Shown: positions 1 through 9,417 of the stretch, one piece after another | Position numbering within the stretch: the stretch's first letter is position 1 | How the letters are laid out: each line of letters starts with the position of its first letter | DNA from: Triangularia verruculosa | Lineage: Eukaryota; Ascomycota; Sordariomycetes; Sordariales; Podosporaceae | Assembly (NCBI GenBank): GCA_033296885.1 | Contig: MU864018.1 | Span: 1 to 64,000 of the forward strand | Direction: 5' to 3' | DNA: 64,000 nucleotides | Translations under genes and position numbers: made by a program | The notes under the pieces: generated by a model | Database searches by the model: none | The model's input: only the letters and a program-made list of their open reading frames with translations | Told to the model about the DNA's origin: nothing

Positions 1-1020
1 AGTATGTGATTCCAAGCCATTGGTTGTTGTAGGCCTTGTAGGTTACAGGCCTAGATACACTGTAAAGTCCACAAATAAGTGCTGTACTTTAACAGGTAAT
101 AACGACCCCTTTAACGGATAATAATATATATAAAGGTTATTTCCTTTACATTTAATTTATAAATAATCCTTATTTAAGATTACTTTTAAGTAAAAATTAC
201 CCGATATTTTTACTTTATGGACGTTAATTAACGTTCTTTTAAGTAGAAGTCTATATATCTTTATATATTAGTTAATTATTTTATATTTTAATTATATTTT
301 TACGTTATCTACTATCGCTTTTCCTTTTCCTATTTAATTTACCTTTAACTATTCCTAACTCTATTATTTTTATATTTACCGACGTTTATTATCTACTTTA
401 TATTAACTAATATATTTAAAGTTTACAGCTTTTAAGTTAAAAAGTAAATTAGTTTTTATATTAATAAGAATTATACGATTAAACCCCTAATAACTCCATT
501 TTCTTCTATAAAAAGTCGGAAGTTATAAGGTTATCGGTAATACCGATAAAAATAAAATCTTTAATAATATAAATATAAGTTCTACCTTTTAAGTAAGTCT
601 TTTAGCCCCTCCTTTTTTCTCCTTATTTATATTTTCAATTTAATATACTCGTTAATAGTCCTAAAAGAAGTAAGCCGAGGGCGGTATACTTTATAGCTAC
701 TCCGTTTATATAGTATTATAGATCTATAATTATTAAAATTTAACGCCCCTTATCCTTTAAAATTAATATATATTTATTAAATTAATTTACTAAATACCCC
801 TACTATTCTCTAATATATATTCCTTTATTAAAAGGACAGTAACATAGAAATTCGGATAACGGATAGGTAATTTACTATATATATTTTCGCCGTTTTTACG
901 TAATTTTTAAATTATAGTAATTAGCTATTTAGTTAATTAGATATTTATAAATATATAATTTATAAGTATCTTCTTTTATTAGAAAAATAGATAAGTTTGT
1001 CTATATTTAAAGTTACAATT
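1..1020. repeat. AT-rich, TpA-rich island (RIP-like relic)
   Basis: About 1 kb of very AT-rich sequence dominated by TA-containing words (tata, ttaa, taat) with almost no CpA/TpG-rich coding texture and no usable reading frame. Composition changes sharply near 1030 to ordinary GC content. This is what repeat-induced point mutation (C to T, mostly at CpA) leaves of a transposon in Pezizomycotina. The original element cannot be recognised from the sequence. Confidence 0.6.
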
Positions 1021-1310
1021 TTAATATAAATGGTGGTTTTAGTGGGTTTGATAACGGGCTACTGGTACGCGCAAGGAGAAAACGGAAGTTATGATTAGTT
1101 TTGGTTACGGTAAGTATAGCCGAACGGTCCTTGGACCCACTTCAGCTCAGGGTGATGCTCACTGCGCTTACCTTTTGCTCACCTTGTGAGACTAATACGG
1201 ACTAAGCCAAAGATTTTGTCGGGTGTGACTATATAGGTATGTACCTAGTCAAGATATGAAAGTAAACTGTGTCTGATCCAGCCTCCAGAGGGGAAAGATT
1301 GTACAGTGAT

Positions 1311-1417
1311 GAAACAAAGGAAATATGTGTCTGCTGCCATCAATGCCAGTATAGGTAGGTATGAAAGTGAGAACTTCGGCTTTACATAAGTTCAGCGTGG
1401 AAGGTCACCCAGCTGGT
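1311..1417 (+). repeat. Inverted repeat A, left arm
   Basis: The reverse complement of this stretch aligns with 4218-4318 over about 105 bp with roughly 85% identity. Both arms share the core AAGCCGAAGTTCTCACTTTC. The pair encloses the first 2EXR gene. The left arm carries about 9 extra bases (a cctacctat-like insertion) absent from the right arm. Confidence 0.75.
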
Positions 1418-1465
1418 TAGGTAAGGTAATTGATACTGCAAGTTAGGATAACACCTTAAGAATAA

Positions 1466-1705
1466 TAGAAAAGGCCTATTAACTATCTTCTTTAGGCTTT
1501 TACTATCTCTTAACACGGTAAAGGTATCTTTTGAAGTATTTACGATATCTTCTAAGGCCTATTAACTATCTTTTAAGACCTTTTTACTATTCTTTAAGCC
1601 TTTTAACCATCTTTTAAGGCTTTTTAACTATCTTTTGAGGCCTATTAACTATATTTCAATGCTGTATTCCCCCTTTACAGTACCAGTTCTTTTGTCCAGG
1701 ACGTG
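1466..1705 (-). repeat. Short-period repeat array plus core, copy 1 (inverted)
   Basis: Degenerate tandem units of about 21 bp built on AACTATCTTTTAAGGC run from about 1466 to 1655. They are followed by a non-repetitive core containing CAGTACCAGTT and TTTTGTCC at about 1676-1700. The same module occurs in opposite orientation at 3415-3600, and a shorter copy lies at 4320-4407. It ends about 75 bp from the end of the first 2EXR gene. Confidence 0.65.
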
Positions 1706-1779
1706 ACTGGAAACTGCAAAGTCGAGATGCGAGGAGAAGACGGACAACCTTTCTCGAAGATATCACCATGGGCCATCGA

Positions 1780-3123
1780 TTAGTGACAGCTATGCCACCG
1801 ATTGCGACGTCCAATGAGGCCTTTCCGCAGTCCTGCGCCTTGAAAATGGCACATCTCCTTAAAAAATAAATCCTCCCTCTCCAAATCTTCAACTGTTGTT
1901 CTATGCACCAAGAGCTCCTCCTCCAACTCGCCACTAATCGCAGGATAATCACCGCTGGCTACTAGACAACTAGTGCTGCCTGTTGCATCCTCTGGCAACT
2001 GATACTCAGGCAGGCAAACTCCGTGAACCGTTCTTCCTGACATCAATGAAGTACCCGAGCTGATGAAGACGTCGTTGACGTACGGCAGAACGTCTTGACC
2101 GAAGTCATCGTCATCATGTGGACCAAGGGTGTGGAGTCTCGGGGACGGATCCCACTCCGAGATAGGGTGTGTCTCCCGAAGATGGTTGAGCGCCCACTGA
2201 ATCACACTCGCAGCCCAGACGTTCGGTGACACGACCTCGAGAACCGACCATTCCATCCACTGGCAAGGCGAGGGGTCGTGCGCTATACCGAAAAGCAACG
2301 CCTTCTCCCTTTGCAGGATCTTCCTCGCATCCGATTCATACCAGCGCACAACTGCGCAAGGGATCTCCAATCTTGATCCTGGCATTGGAAACGCATTGTC
2401 ATTACCATCGGGCCCCGGGCATGAAGTACGTGGAGTGTTGGCTTCTGGTGTGTACTTCCACATCCACTCCGAAGTAGGATTACCGCAGCCGGGCTCAGGA
2501 CATTGGTAGTTGTGATTCTCCTCCGGATACCAGACGGCATCCTCGTACGTGGCAAGTTCCGTTTTGGTGGCATCTCGGGTGCGGCAAATGCGGTAGCGAG
2601 TCGTAACAGAAGGCATGTTAGGGGGGCGAGGCCTTCGATTACCGTGCCGTGTGCTTGTAGCCCAGAAGTCGAAGGTGGAAACGATGGATAGATTGTCTGA
2701 CTGTCGGAATAGCCTCGTGCCTAGGGAAGGATGAATGGAACGACCGAGGATGATGTGGAGCGAATGCTGAGGAATGGTTCCGTCGACGGTGAGAGTCGGG
2801 CGGTGAGCATCTGTGAGGCCATCTATCAGAAGGACATCAAGCCGCGAGTTGATGTATCGGCTCATCGTCTTCATGTCGGCGCTGGTCGGCGAGGCGTAAT
2901 TGAGCTGTAGCATGGCGTAGAATCTCAAAGTCTCCATGCGAGCCTCGTGGCTGAGGTGGAGGGTCGCTGGAAGCTTTTCCTTGGCACCGGTGCCTTCTTG
3001 TGTCGCTGGGTGGAGGACGACTGTTCTCGATTCCCAAGACTCGCGATAGATCATGTAGCGGACTTCAAGCGGCAGTTTTTGCCAACCGCTACTGCGGCGG
3101 GCCATCTGAAGTGTTTCCGTCAT
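1780..3123 (-). CDS. 2EXR-domain protein, long form (family member 1)
   Basis: Single-exon protein of 447 aa, started at ATG 3123; a second ATG at 3105 lies just before the domain. The N terminus has the two ExR signatures of the 2EXR family: LPLEVRYMIYRESWESR, then SHEARMETLRFY. Family blocks follow: YINSRLD, FDFW, RYRICR, CPEPGC...WMWKY, ARKIL...LLFG, EWSVLEVVSP, HGVCLPEY, and a C terminus ending WHSCH. The Cys pair, the HGVC block and the terminal H-x-C are seen in most other copies in this window. 2EXR proteins are abundant in filamentous ascomycetes and have no established biochemical role. It lies between inverted repeats, suggesting mobile or rearranged surroundings. Frame is intact. 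Confidence 0.85.
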   Translation of the reverse strand: MTETLQMARRSSGWQKLPLEVRYMIYRESWESRTVVLHPATQEGTGAKEKLPATLHLSHEARMETLRFYAMLQLNYASPTSADMKTMSRYINSRLDVLLIDGLTDAHRPTLTVDGTIPQHSLHIILGRSIHPSLGTRLFRQSDNLSIVSTFDFWATSTRHGNRRPRPPNMPSVTTRYRICRTRDATKTELATYEDAVWYPEENHNYQCPEPGCGNPTSEWMWKYTPEANTPRTSCPGPDGNDNAFPMPGSRLEIPCAVVRWYESDARKILQREKALLFGIAHDPSPCQWMEWSVLEVVSPNVWAASVIQWALNHLRETHPISEWDPSPRLHTLGPHDDDDFGQDVLPYVNDVFISSGTSLMSGRTVHGVCLPEYQLPEDATGSTSCLVASGDYPAISGELEEELLVHRTTVEDLEREDLFFKEMCHFQGAGLRKGLIGRRNRWHSCH

Positions 3124-3414
3124 GATTGATCGTGTGTAGGCAACCGAGAGGATCAAGACTGTAATTCGGACTGCCAAGGACCTCGGGGTGGTAATCGACT
3201 GATGGTGAGGGCGGTTGTTCGGGATCGGGGTCTGGGAAGTGCTGGTAGACAGGAGGAAAAGAGAGGATTCGATCTTTGGTCTCCCAAAATGTTACCTTAT
3301 TTGAGCACCTCAGAACAGCAGGAGCAATTGATGGCTTTCACTTGAAAAGGCTGGAGTGGGACCCCACACAACGTTTTCGAAAGAGCGATAGTTTCGGGAC
3401 CCCCCGACCCACAC

Positions 3415-3600
3415 AAGTCCTGGAAAAAAATAACTGGCACTATTAAAGATAATAAAAAGGCCTTGAAAAATAGTTAAAAGGCCTTAAAAGATAGTTGAAA
3501 GGCTTTAAAAGATAGTTAAAAGGCTTTAAAAGATAGTTGGAAAGCTTAAAGGAATATCGGAAATACTTTTAAAATACTTTTGAAGGATTAGAAATTATAT
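3415..3600 (+). repeat. Short-period repeat array plus core, copy 2
   Basis: The core (TCCTGG...AACTGG) at 3417-3440 is the reverse complement of the copy at 1676-1705. It is followed by 21-bp units containing GATAGTT and AAGGC (3443-3560), then a segment resembling the outer part of copy 1. Together with copy 1 it forms an inverted pair facing the first 2EXR gene. Confidence 0.65.
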
Positions 3601-4217
3601 TATACTTCATAGTATAAATAACTCTACAAAAAAGAAATCGTAAATTTAGTCAGGGTTAGGGGAATATATGGGAATATTAGGGGAGTCTTAAAAGATAAAT
3701 GGGGGGTCCCAAAACCATCGCTCTTTCGAAAAGAGGGGAGGAGCGACTCTGAATTCAGTGAATCATGTGGAGCAGGATGCTACCTATTACAGATGTGAAG
3801 TCAAAGCTCGTTAGGGTAGTTCACCGAGGTGGTAGTTACATGCAGGCTAAGAATAGGTAGGTAGCTTAAGGTAGACGGCTTGGTAAGCAGCTTCAGATGG
3901 TTGAGATATTCTATAGATATACTATAGCGCCATGCATTCTCTTAGAAGCTTCTATTTTAGTGAATTCGTATCGATTATAGTTCAGTTTATATATAAGATA
4001 ACTTTGTGGGTTCTAAACTCCAAACTATGCCAATGATTGTGCAGGGAGATGCATAGGCCCCAAAGATTGACAAACAGACTCACTTACCTAGGTTTTCAAA
4101 TCCACGGAAGGACCTAGTCTCAAGTGGCTGAAAGATCGCCGGTCCTGTCATTCCCCAATCAGGAGTTTGCTGCCTGAAGCCGACATTGTCTGCTAATCTG
4201 GTTCGGTTGGTACCAAA

Positions 4218-4318
4218 CTAACTGGGTGACCTTGGACACTGAACCTACCTTTGTAAAGCCGAAGTTCTCACTTTCATATGCTGGCATTCATGACAGCAGA
4301 CATATATTTTCTTTGTTT
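4218..4318 (-). repeat. Inverted repeat A, right arm
   Basis: Matches the reverse complement of 1311-1417 at roughly 85% with small indels. It is immediately followed by a GATAGTT-type unit and the CAGTACCAGTT core (4374-4400), in the same orientation as copy 1. Confidence 0.75.
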
Positions 4319-4787
4319 AATAAGCCCAAAGAAGATAGTTAATAGGTCTTTTTAAGTATTTTCACGGATCCTGCTTACAGTACCAGTTATTTTGTCCACA
4401 GCGTGTGCTGTCAACCCATGTCGCAGGTGTGGGCGGCTCAGCCAAGCGATCCAATCGTGGCACTGACGGGAGCAGCTGGCGGCGCAGGGGCAGCTTTCGG
4501 AGATTTATTGTCCCGTGCTCCGGCAGCTAAGCTAGGTGGCTTGGCTTCCGGTGCCTGGGCTACGTCACCCGTTGTCCTGCATTGCCAGCAGCCATCAAAA
4601 CATTCATCGTTTTTGTTCCAAATCATCAACAAACGAAGCATTACTGTAATTGGGTGCTTCCTTGATGCTTGTTTACTACTGAGTGCTCCATTGTTGTTTT
4701 CCCGGTGTCTTGTCTCGCTCAAGTGGGTTAATCGAACCTCTACACTCGTGACCGACGGGGACGTGCATCTCTCGCAACTCCATCAGC

Positions 4788-7223
4788 ATGGCGTCGGAGA
4801 AGACGGCCTTCCTGGGACCCAACACTCCTCCTGAGCTTCCTGCCGTGCACCTCAACAGAAAAGCCCAGCGACCATCCTGCCGCCGCCGATTCCTGCGCGG
4901 TCTTGTCTTTGCCTCGCTTGGTTTGGCAGTCTTGCACGTTTGCTCCAAACCTACACCGTTCGTTGCCCCAAAGCCAGTGGAGCCCGCCAAGAGCGATGTC
5001 TGCTTGACACCAGCCTGCATCCACGCTTCTTCCGAGATCCTGTACAACTTGTCCCCCAACTTCAAGGAGCTTGATCCATGCACCGATTTTGAGGAGCTCG
5101 TCTGCGGAGGCTGGAGGGAGCGCCATGATCTCCGACCCGACCAGGGCGATGCCTTCACCGGCACCATCATGTCTGAGAACTCACAGCTCCTCCTCCGTCA
5201 CATACTCGAGGCTCCCTATCCCAAGTCCTCAAAACACTCCTTCTTCTCTCCGATGCAACTCGATAAACTCAGCCATTCTTCCGATGAGGACAACTTCGAG
5301 AAGCTGACCTCTGCGTACAAGGCCTGCTTGGACGAGCCGACTATCAAGAAGCTTGGCATTGCCCCCCTCGCCAAGATTGTCGAACAGGTCAAGCTCTCTT
5401 TCTCGCATTCCGCCAGTTCATCAGCGAGCGCTCTTAGCCAAACCATCCTGCTTTTGTCCAAGTATGGAGTTTCCGGACTTGTTTCATCCGGTACGGGTGC
5501 TGACGACGCCGATCCGGATGTGGTTGTTGTCTCTGTCTCCCCGCCGTGGAGGATTGGTCTTCCATCCAAGGAGCGTTACAACGATGATGCTCTCGTAAAG
5601 AAGTATCAGCAAGTCGTTGTTGAGGTTCTTTCCCAATTAAATCCTGAGGAGAGCAAAGACGTTTTCGCCGCTGTTGTCGACTTCGAGAAGAAGCTTGCTG
5701 CTGCGTCGCCATCAACCGAGGAGCGCCAGGACGTTACCGTAGGTGTCATGCTGCCCCTAACTTGTTGACGGATGTTGACACTTGCTAGAAATACTACAAC
5801 CCCATGTCGCTAAAAGAAGCATCGGAACTGGCGCCAAAGATTGACCTTACTCACATCATCTCAACACTCGCTTCCAAGAACAAGGTTGAACGTGTGATCG
5901 TGGCCTCCCCCAAGTATCTCAAGGAGCTCCAAAAGATCGTCGACGAAACAGACGCCGCCGTTGTGCAAAACTACTTTGTTTGGAAGGTTGTCCAGGCCTT
6001 CTACTCATACGTGGACTCCCCTGTTGTGAAACCATACAAGGGCTTCGTCAACGAGCTTGCTGGAAAGGTAAGTCGCAACCTCGACACGGGCCAGCTCACA
6101 TGCTAACAGCGCATAGGATCCCAACTCTGAGCCTGAGCGCTGGCGGACTTGCGTCAACCATGTCGACGACGGACTTGGTTGGATCTTGTCGCGCTTCTTC
6201 GTTGAGAAGGCCTTCTCCGCAGAAGCCAAGGATTTTGGTGACCTGATCGTCTCCGACATCAAGGACGAGTTTGTCAAGAAGCTCAAGGCCACCGAGTGGA
6301 TGGATGACGAGACTACCAAGAAAGCCATTGAGAAGGTCCACAACATTGTGCAAAAGATCGGATACCCAACCAAGAGTCCCAACATCATGGATCCCGATGA
6401 CCTGGCCTCCTACTACAAGACTGTCAATATCAGCTCCGAGACTTTCTTCTCAAATGCGCTTTCAGTCATTGCATTTGCCGTCGCCGATGAGTGGTCGACT
6501 CTGGGCAAGCCCGTTGACCGGGATCAATGGGGCATGACGGTACCTACGGTCAACGCCTACTACAACCCCCCTGGAAACGAGATTGTGGTAAGTTGACTCT
6601 CCATCCCGAGCTCAGTCATAAGCTCTGACCAAGTTGTTCAGTTCCCCGCCGGCATTATGCAGTTCCCTGTCTTTGACGTTGATATTCCGGCCTACATCTC
6701 ATATGGCGCCTTTGGCTCCGTCGCAGGCCACGAACTTTCGCACGCATTTGACTCGACCGGTCGTCATTACGACCAGAACGGCAACTACACTGACTGGTGG
6801 TCGGAAGGAACCGTCAAGGCCTTTGAGAAACGTACCGAGTGTTTCATTGAGCAGTATGGCAACTTCAGTATCCCTGGCCCTGACGACAAACCTCTGCACG
6901 TGAATGGTCGGCTCACACTCGGCGAGAACATTGCTGATGCCGGTGGTCTCTCAGCGTCGTTCCAGGCCTGGAAGCGCCGCTCCTCCCGGAAGCCTAATGC
7001 TGACCTCCCTGGTCTGGAGCACTTTACTCAGAACCAGCTTTTCTTTGTCAGTTATTCCAATTGGTGGTGCGGCAAGTCGCGTCGTGATACCGCCATTAAC
7101 CGCATCTACACTGATCCCCATGCGCCGAAGTGGGCGAGGATTCTGGGGACCATGGCGAACAGTCGGGAGTTTAGAGAGAGCTTCAAGTGCAAGAGTAAGG
7201 AGCCGACTTGTGAGCTTTGGTAA
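4788..7223 (+). CDS. Peptidase family M13 (neprilysin/ECE-like) zinc metallopeptidase
   Basis: Four exons: 4788-5738, 5789-6067, 6117-6587, 6642-7223. All introns are phase 0, 49-54 nt, with good GT/AG sites, giving 760 aa. A short basic N terminus and one hydrophobic segment (about 36-52) predict a type II membrane or signal-anchored ectoenzyme. M13 N-terminal features follow (CTDFEELVCGGW; later ERWRTCVNHVDD). The C-terminal catalytic half has NAYYNP, the zinc site HELSH (597-601), third ligand in GENIAD (E662), and the family's closing C...CELW. Length and motif order fit full M13 enzymes, which cut peptide bonds on the amino side of hydrophobic residues in oligopeptides. No defects seen. 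It may be secretory-pathway or cell-surface; substrate unknown. Confidence 0.93.
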
Positions 7224-7659
7224 GAGAGCAGACAACAAACTCGTCATGTCGCAATATCATTTGTCCGTAATCTTGTCTATTTCCATAGGTATATAGCAAA
7301 CACAGCATAGTAACTTCAGTACATCATCATCACTGTGCACTTTAACTCCGTGTTGAGCCAAGTGATGCCTCACGGGTTTAAAGCTACCCCCAAGGCCTCC
7401 ATTATTGTGCCCGATCAATGTCGATGACGCTGTGAACAAGGAGGGCTTGTTTGCTTTGCTAACATTCACCGCAGCTAGGGCAAAAGCCCCTTTTTCGTTT
7501 GCTAACGGTTGCCTGCAGACCGCAAGATCGTGCTTCAGGTCCAATACGAAAGTTCTTCTTAAGTTGGTTTGTCCTCTAGCAACCTTCTTCTCAATTTTTC
7601 CAGCGTCTGTATTCCGGTCTTCATCCTCCCCACATCAACCCTCACCTGCCTAGCCCGTC
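7224..7659. other. Intergenic, promoter side of 2EXR member 2
   Basis: A 436-bp gap between the peptidase stop and the next ATG. No repeat, RNA gene or further coding exon recognised. The last 60 bp are pyrimidine-rich, as in many fungal leaders. Confidence 0.4.
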
Positions 7660-9183
7660 ATGATGTCTGGACAATCCAAGGAGAAGGAGGCTTCCAGACC
7701 CGGTCCGTTAGGCCTTCAAAACATTCTCACTGAAATCCGTCTCAAGATTTACCGATTAACATGGGAACCCAGGGTCGTTGTTGTTGACATCCCGGAAGCC
7801 CATCAATATCCCCCATTCAAAACACGCTACTTCACTGACCAGCGCAGTCCCGTCACCCTGCTCCTGAACTCCGAAGCGCGCCAGGAAACGAAGAAGCATT
7901 ATTACCAGTACCTGTTCAGTTACCGTCGCGAAAACGGCTCAATGAAGTCCGCGTTCGGATACGTCAACCCCCATCTCGATACCATCCACCTAGACTCGAC
8001 CATGCACGCCCGGTTCAAGCCCACCAACCTCCGCGTCATTGGCCTGGACCAACCCTTGCTGCAAATTACGTTGTGCGCTCTTATGGAGCCATACCGTGTC
8101 GTACGAATCGTTCAATTGCAACAAATCCGCACCATTGACTTTTGGCTTGGTCGTGATGACAGGCCGCTGGACGAGCATGGGTGGCACATTGACATTGCGC
8201 GGTATCGGCTTTGTCGCACTGCTGGCGGAGCCAAGACTGCTCTCACCACATACAACATGACACGCTGGGAAGCCCAGAGACTTCCGGACTTCATGTGTCC
8301 CGAAGCCGGCTGCAAGAATCGTCGTGAAGCGTGGGGATGGAAGTACGCCGCGAATCAGGAGTTGACGCCCGTGGCTTGTCCCCGTTCAGAGGTAGATGGC
8401 GAGGATCCTTCGTATGTCCCCTTACCTACTTTTGACACCCTCCCTTGTTCTTCTCCGGCTTGCGACCCTACACCGGGAAATGTACTTCACATTCCTTGCG
8501 TGATCTCTCACTGGAAGGATCTCGACGCTCGGAAGATTCTGACCGACAACCGAGCCATCATCTTCGACCGGCAGGAGATAATTCCCAGCGACATGAGCGG
8601 GTCTTCGGGAGCGGAAACGGCAGCGAGCGGCTCCGAATGGTCACTTCTCAAGGTCATACCCCCCACGGCATCGCACAAGATGATCACAAATCTCGCCCGT
8701 CGGCATCTGGAGGCCCATGCCTACGAACGAAGGACGATTGAAGAAGCTGCCGGGACCTCTACGCCGGTCAGTGCTGCCGACCAGATCAAATTTCCGGTCT
8801 TGAATTTATTGATAGCCTTGATGGCTGGGGATCACAATGCGTCGCCTACCATCAACAACGCCCCGTTTACTGGCGCGGAGAATCTTCAGGGGGTTTGTCT
8901 GCCTGGGTATGGCACTCATGGAGGAGGAGAGGATCATCGATTGGATGACGGTTTGGAGGCTTGTGAGATTAAAGGGGATCCCTACCAGCCTTTCAGCACC
9001 GGATCAGGTGCAGCAGACTCCGAAGAAGCGGGCTGCAATTGCGGCGGGACCTACTTTGTTGGCTTGGAGGAGGAAGGTGAAGTGATGGAGAATATGCTGT
9101 GGGCCTTTCCGAAGCAGATGGAGGCGAAGCAGAAGTGTATTGTGAAAAAGGTTTGGCATTGTTGTCAGGGGAATCGGCGATAG
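7660..9183 (+). CDS. 2EXR-domain protein, long form (family member 2)
   Basis: Intact single-exon frame of 507 aa; ATG at 7660 with a second ATG in the next codon. Conserved blocks: LTEIRLKIYRLTWEPR and NSEARQETKKHYYQY (the two ExR motifs), FGYVNPHLD, RTIDFW, ARYRLCR, CPEAGC...WGWKY, HIPCVISHW...ARKIL, WSLLKVIPP, QGVCLPGY, then VWHCC eight residues before the C-terminal end. The extra Cys-rich patch before the end (about 440-460) is not shared. It sits between the M13 peptidase and the F-box gene, divergent from member 1. Function unknown. Confidence 0.85.
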   Translation: MMSGQSKEKEASRPGPLGLQNILTEIRLKIYRLTWEPRVVVVDIPEAHQYPPFKTRYFTDQRSPVTLLLNSEARQETKKHYYQYLFSYRRENGSMKSAFGYVNPHLDTIHLDSTMHARFKPTNLRVIGLDQPLLQITLCALMEPYRVVRIVQLQQIRTIDFWLGRDDRPLDEHGWHIDIARYRLCRTAGGAKTALTTYNMTRWEAQRLPDFMCPEAGCKNRREAWGWKYAANQELTPVACPRSEVDGEDPSYVPLPTFDTLPCSSPACDPTPGNVLHIPCVISHWKDLDARKILTDNRAIIFDRQEIIPSDMSGSSGAETAASGSEWSLLKVIPPTASHKMITNLARRHLEAHAYERRTIEEAAGTSTPVSAADQIKFPVLNLLIALMAGDHNASPTINNAPFTGAENLQGVCLPGYGTHGGGEDHRLDDGLEACEIKGDPYQPFSTGSGAADSEEAGCNCGGTYFVGLEEEGEVMENMLWAFPKQMEAKQKCIVKKVWHCCQGNRR

Positions 9184-9417
9184 TTTGGCTATCTGGTGGC
9201 TGGGGTGTTACTGCTAGCAAACATTTTCGCGATATGAACGTCTAAATAGAAAATTCTAGAGTTGGTTTTGACCTGGAAGATGCTTCACTTCTGGAATCGA
9301 AGCACAAGTTCCCCTCATCGCACTATCCCGATTCTGATGGCTGTACACGCGCCTGCCTGGCTTGTCAAGGGCCCCAACAGGCACAGCACAGCGTCGTCTG
9401 CGGGGTTTGCTGAAACC

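Larger units (their letters stand above)
3124..4787. other. Intergenic region with dispersed repeats
   Basis: No gene seen. It holds the right array copy (3415-3600), an AT-rich stretch at 3560-3720, the right arm of inverted repeat A (4218-4318) and a third array/core copy (4320-4407). From 4410 to 4787 it is the upstream and leader region of the M13 peptidase. Open frames here show no family resemblance. Confidence 0.5.

Noticed and set aside
4403..4834. 143-codon frame before the M13 peptidase
   Set aside because: Overlaps the peptidase start in another frame; low-complexity and without family resemblance.
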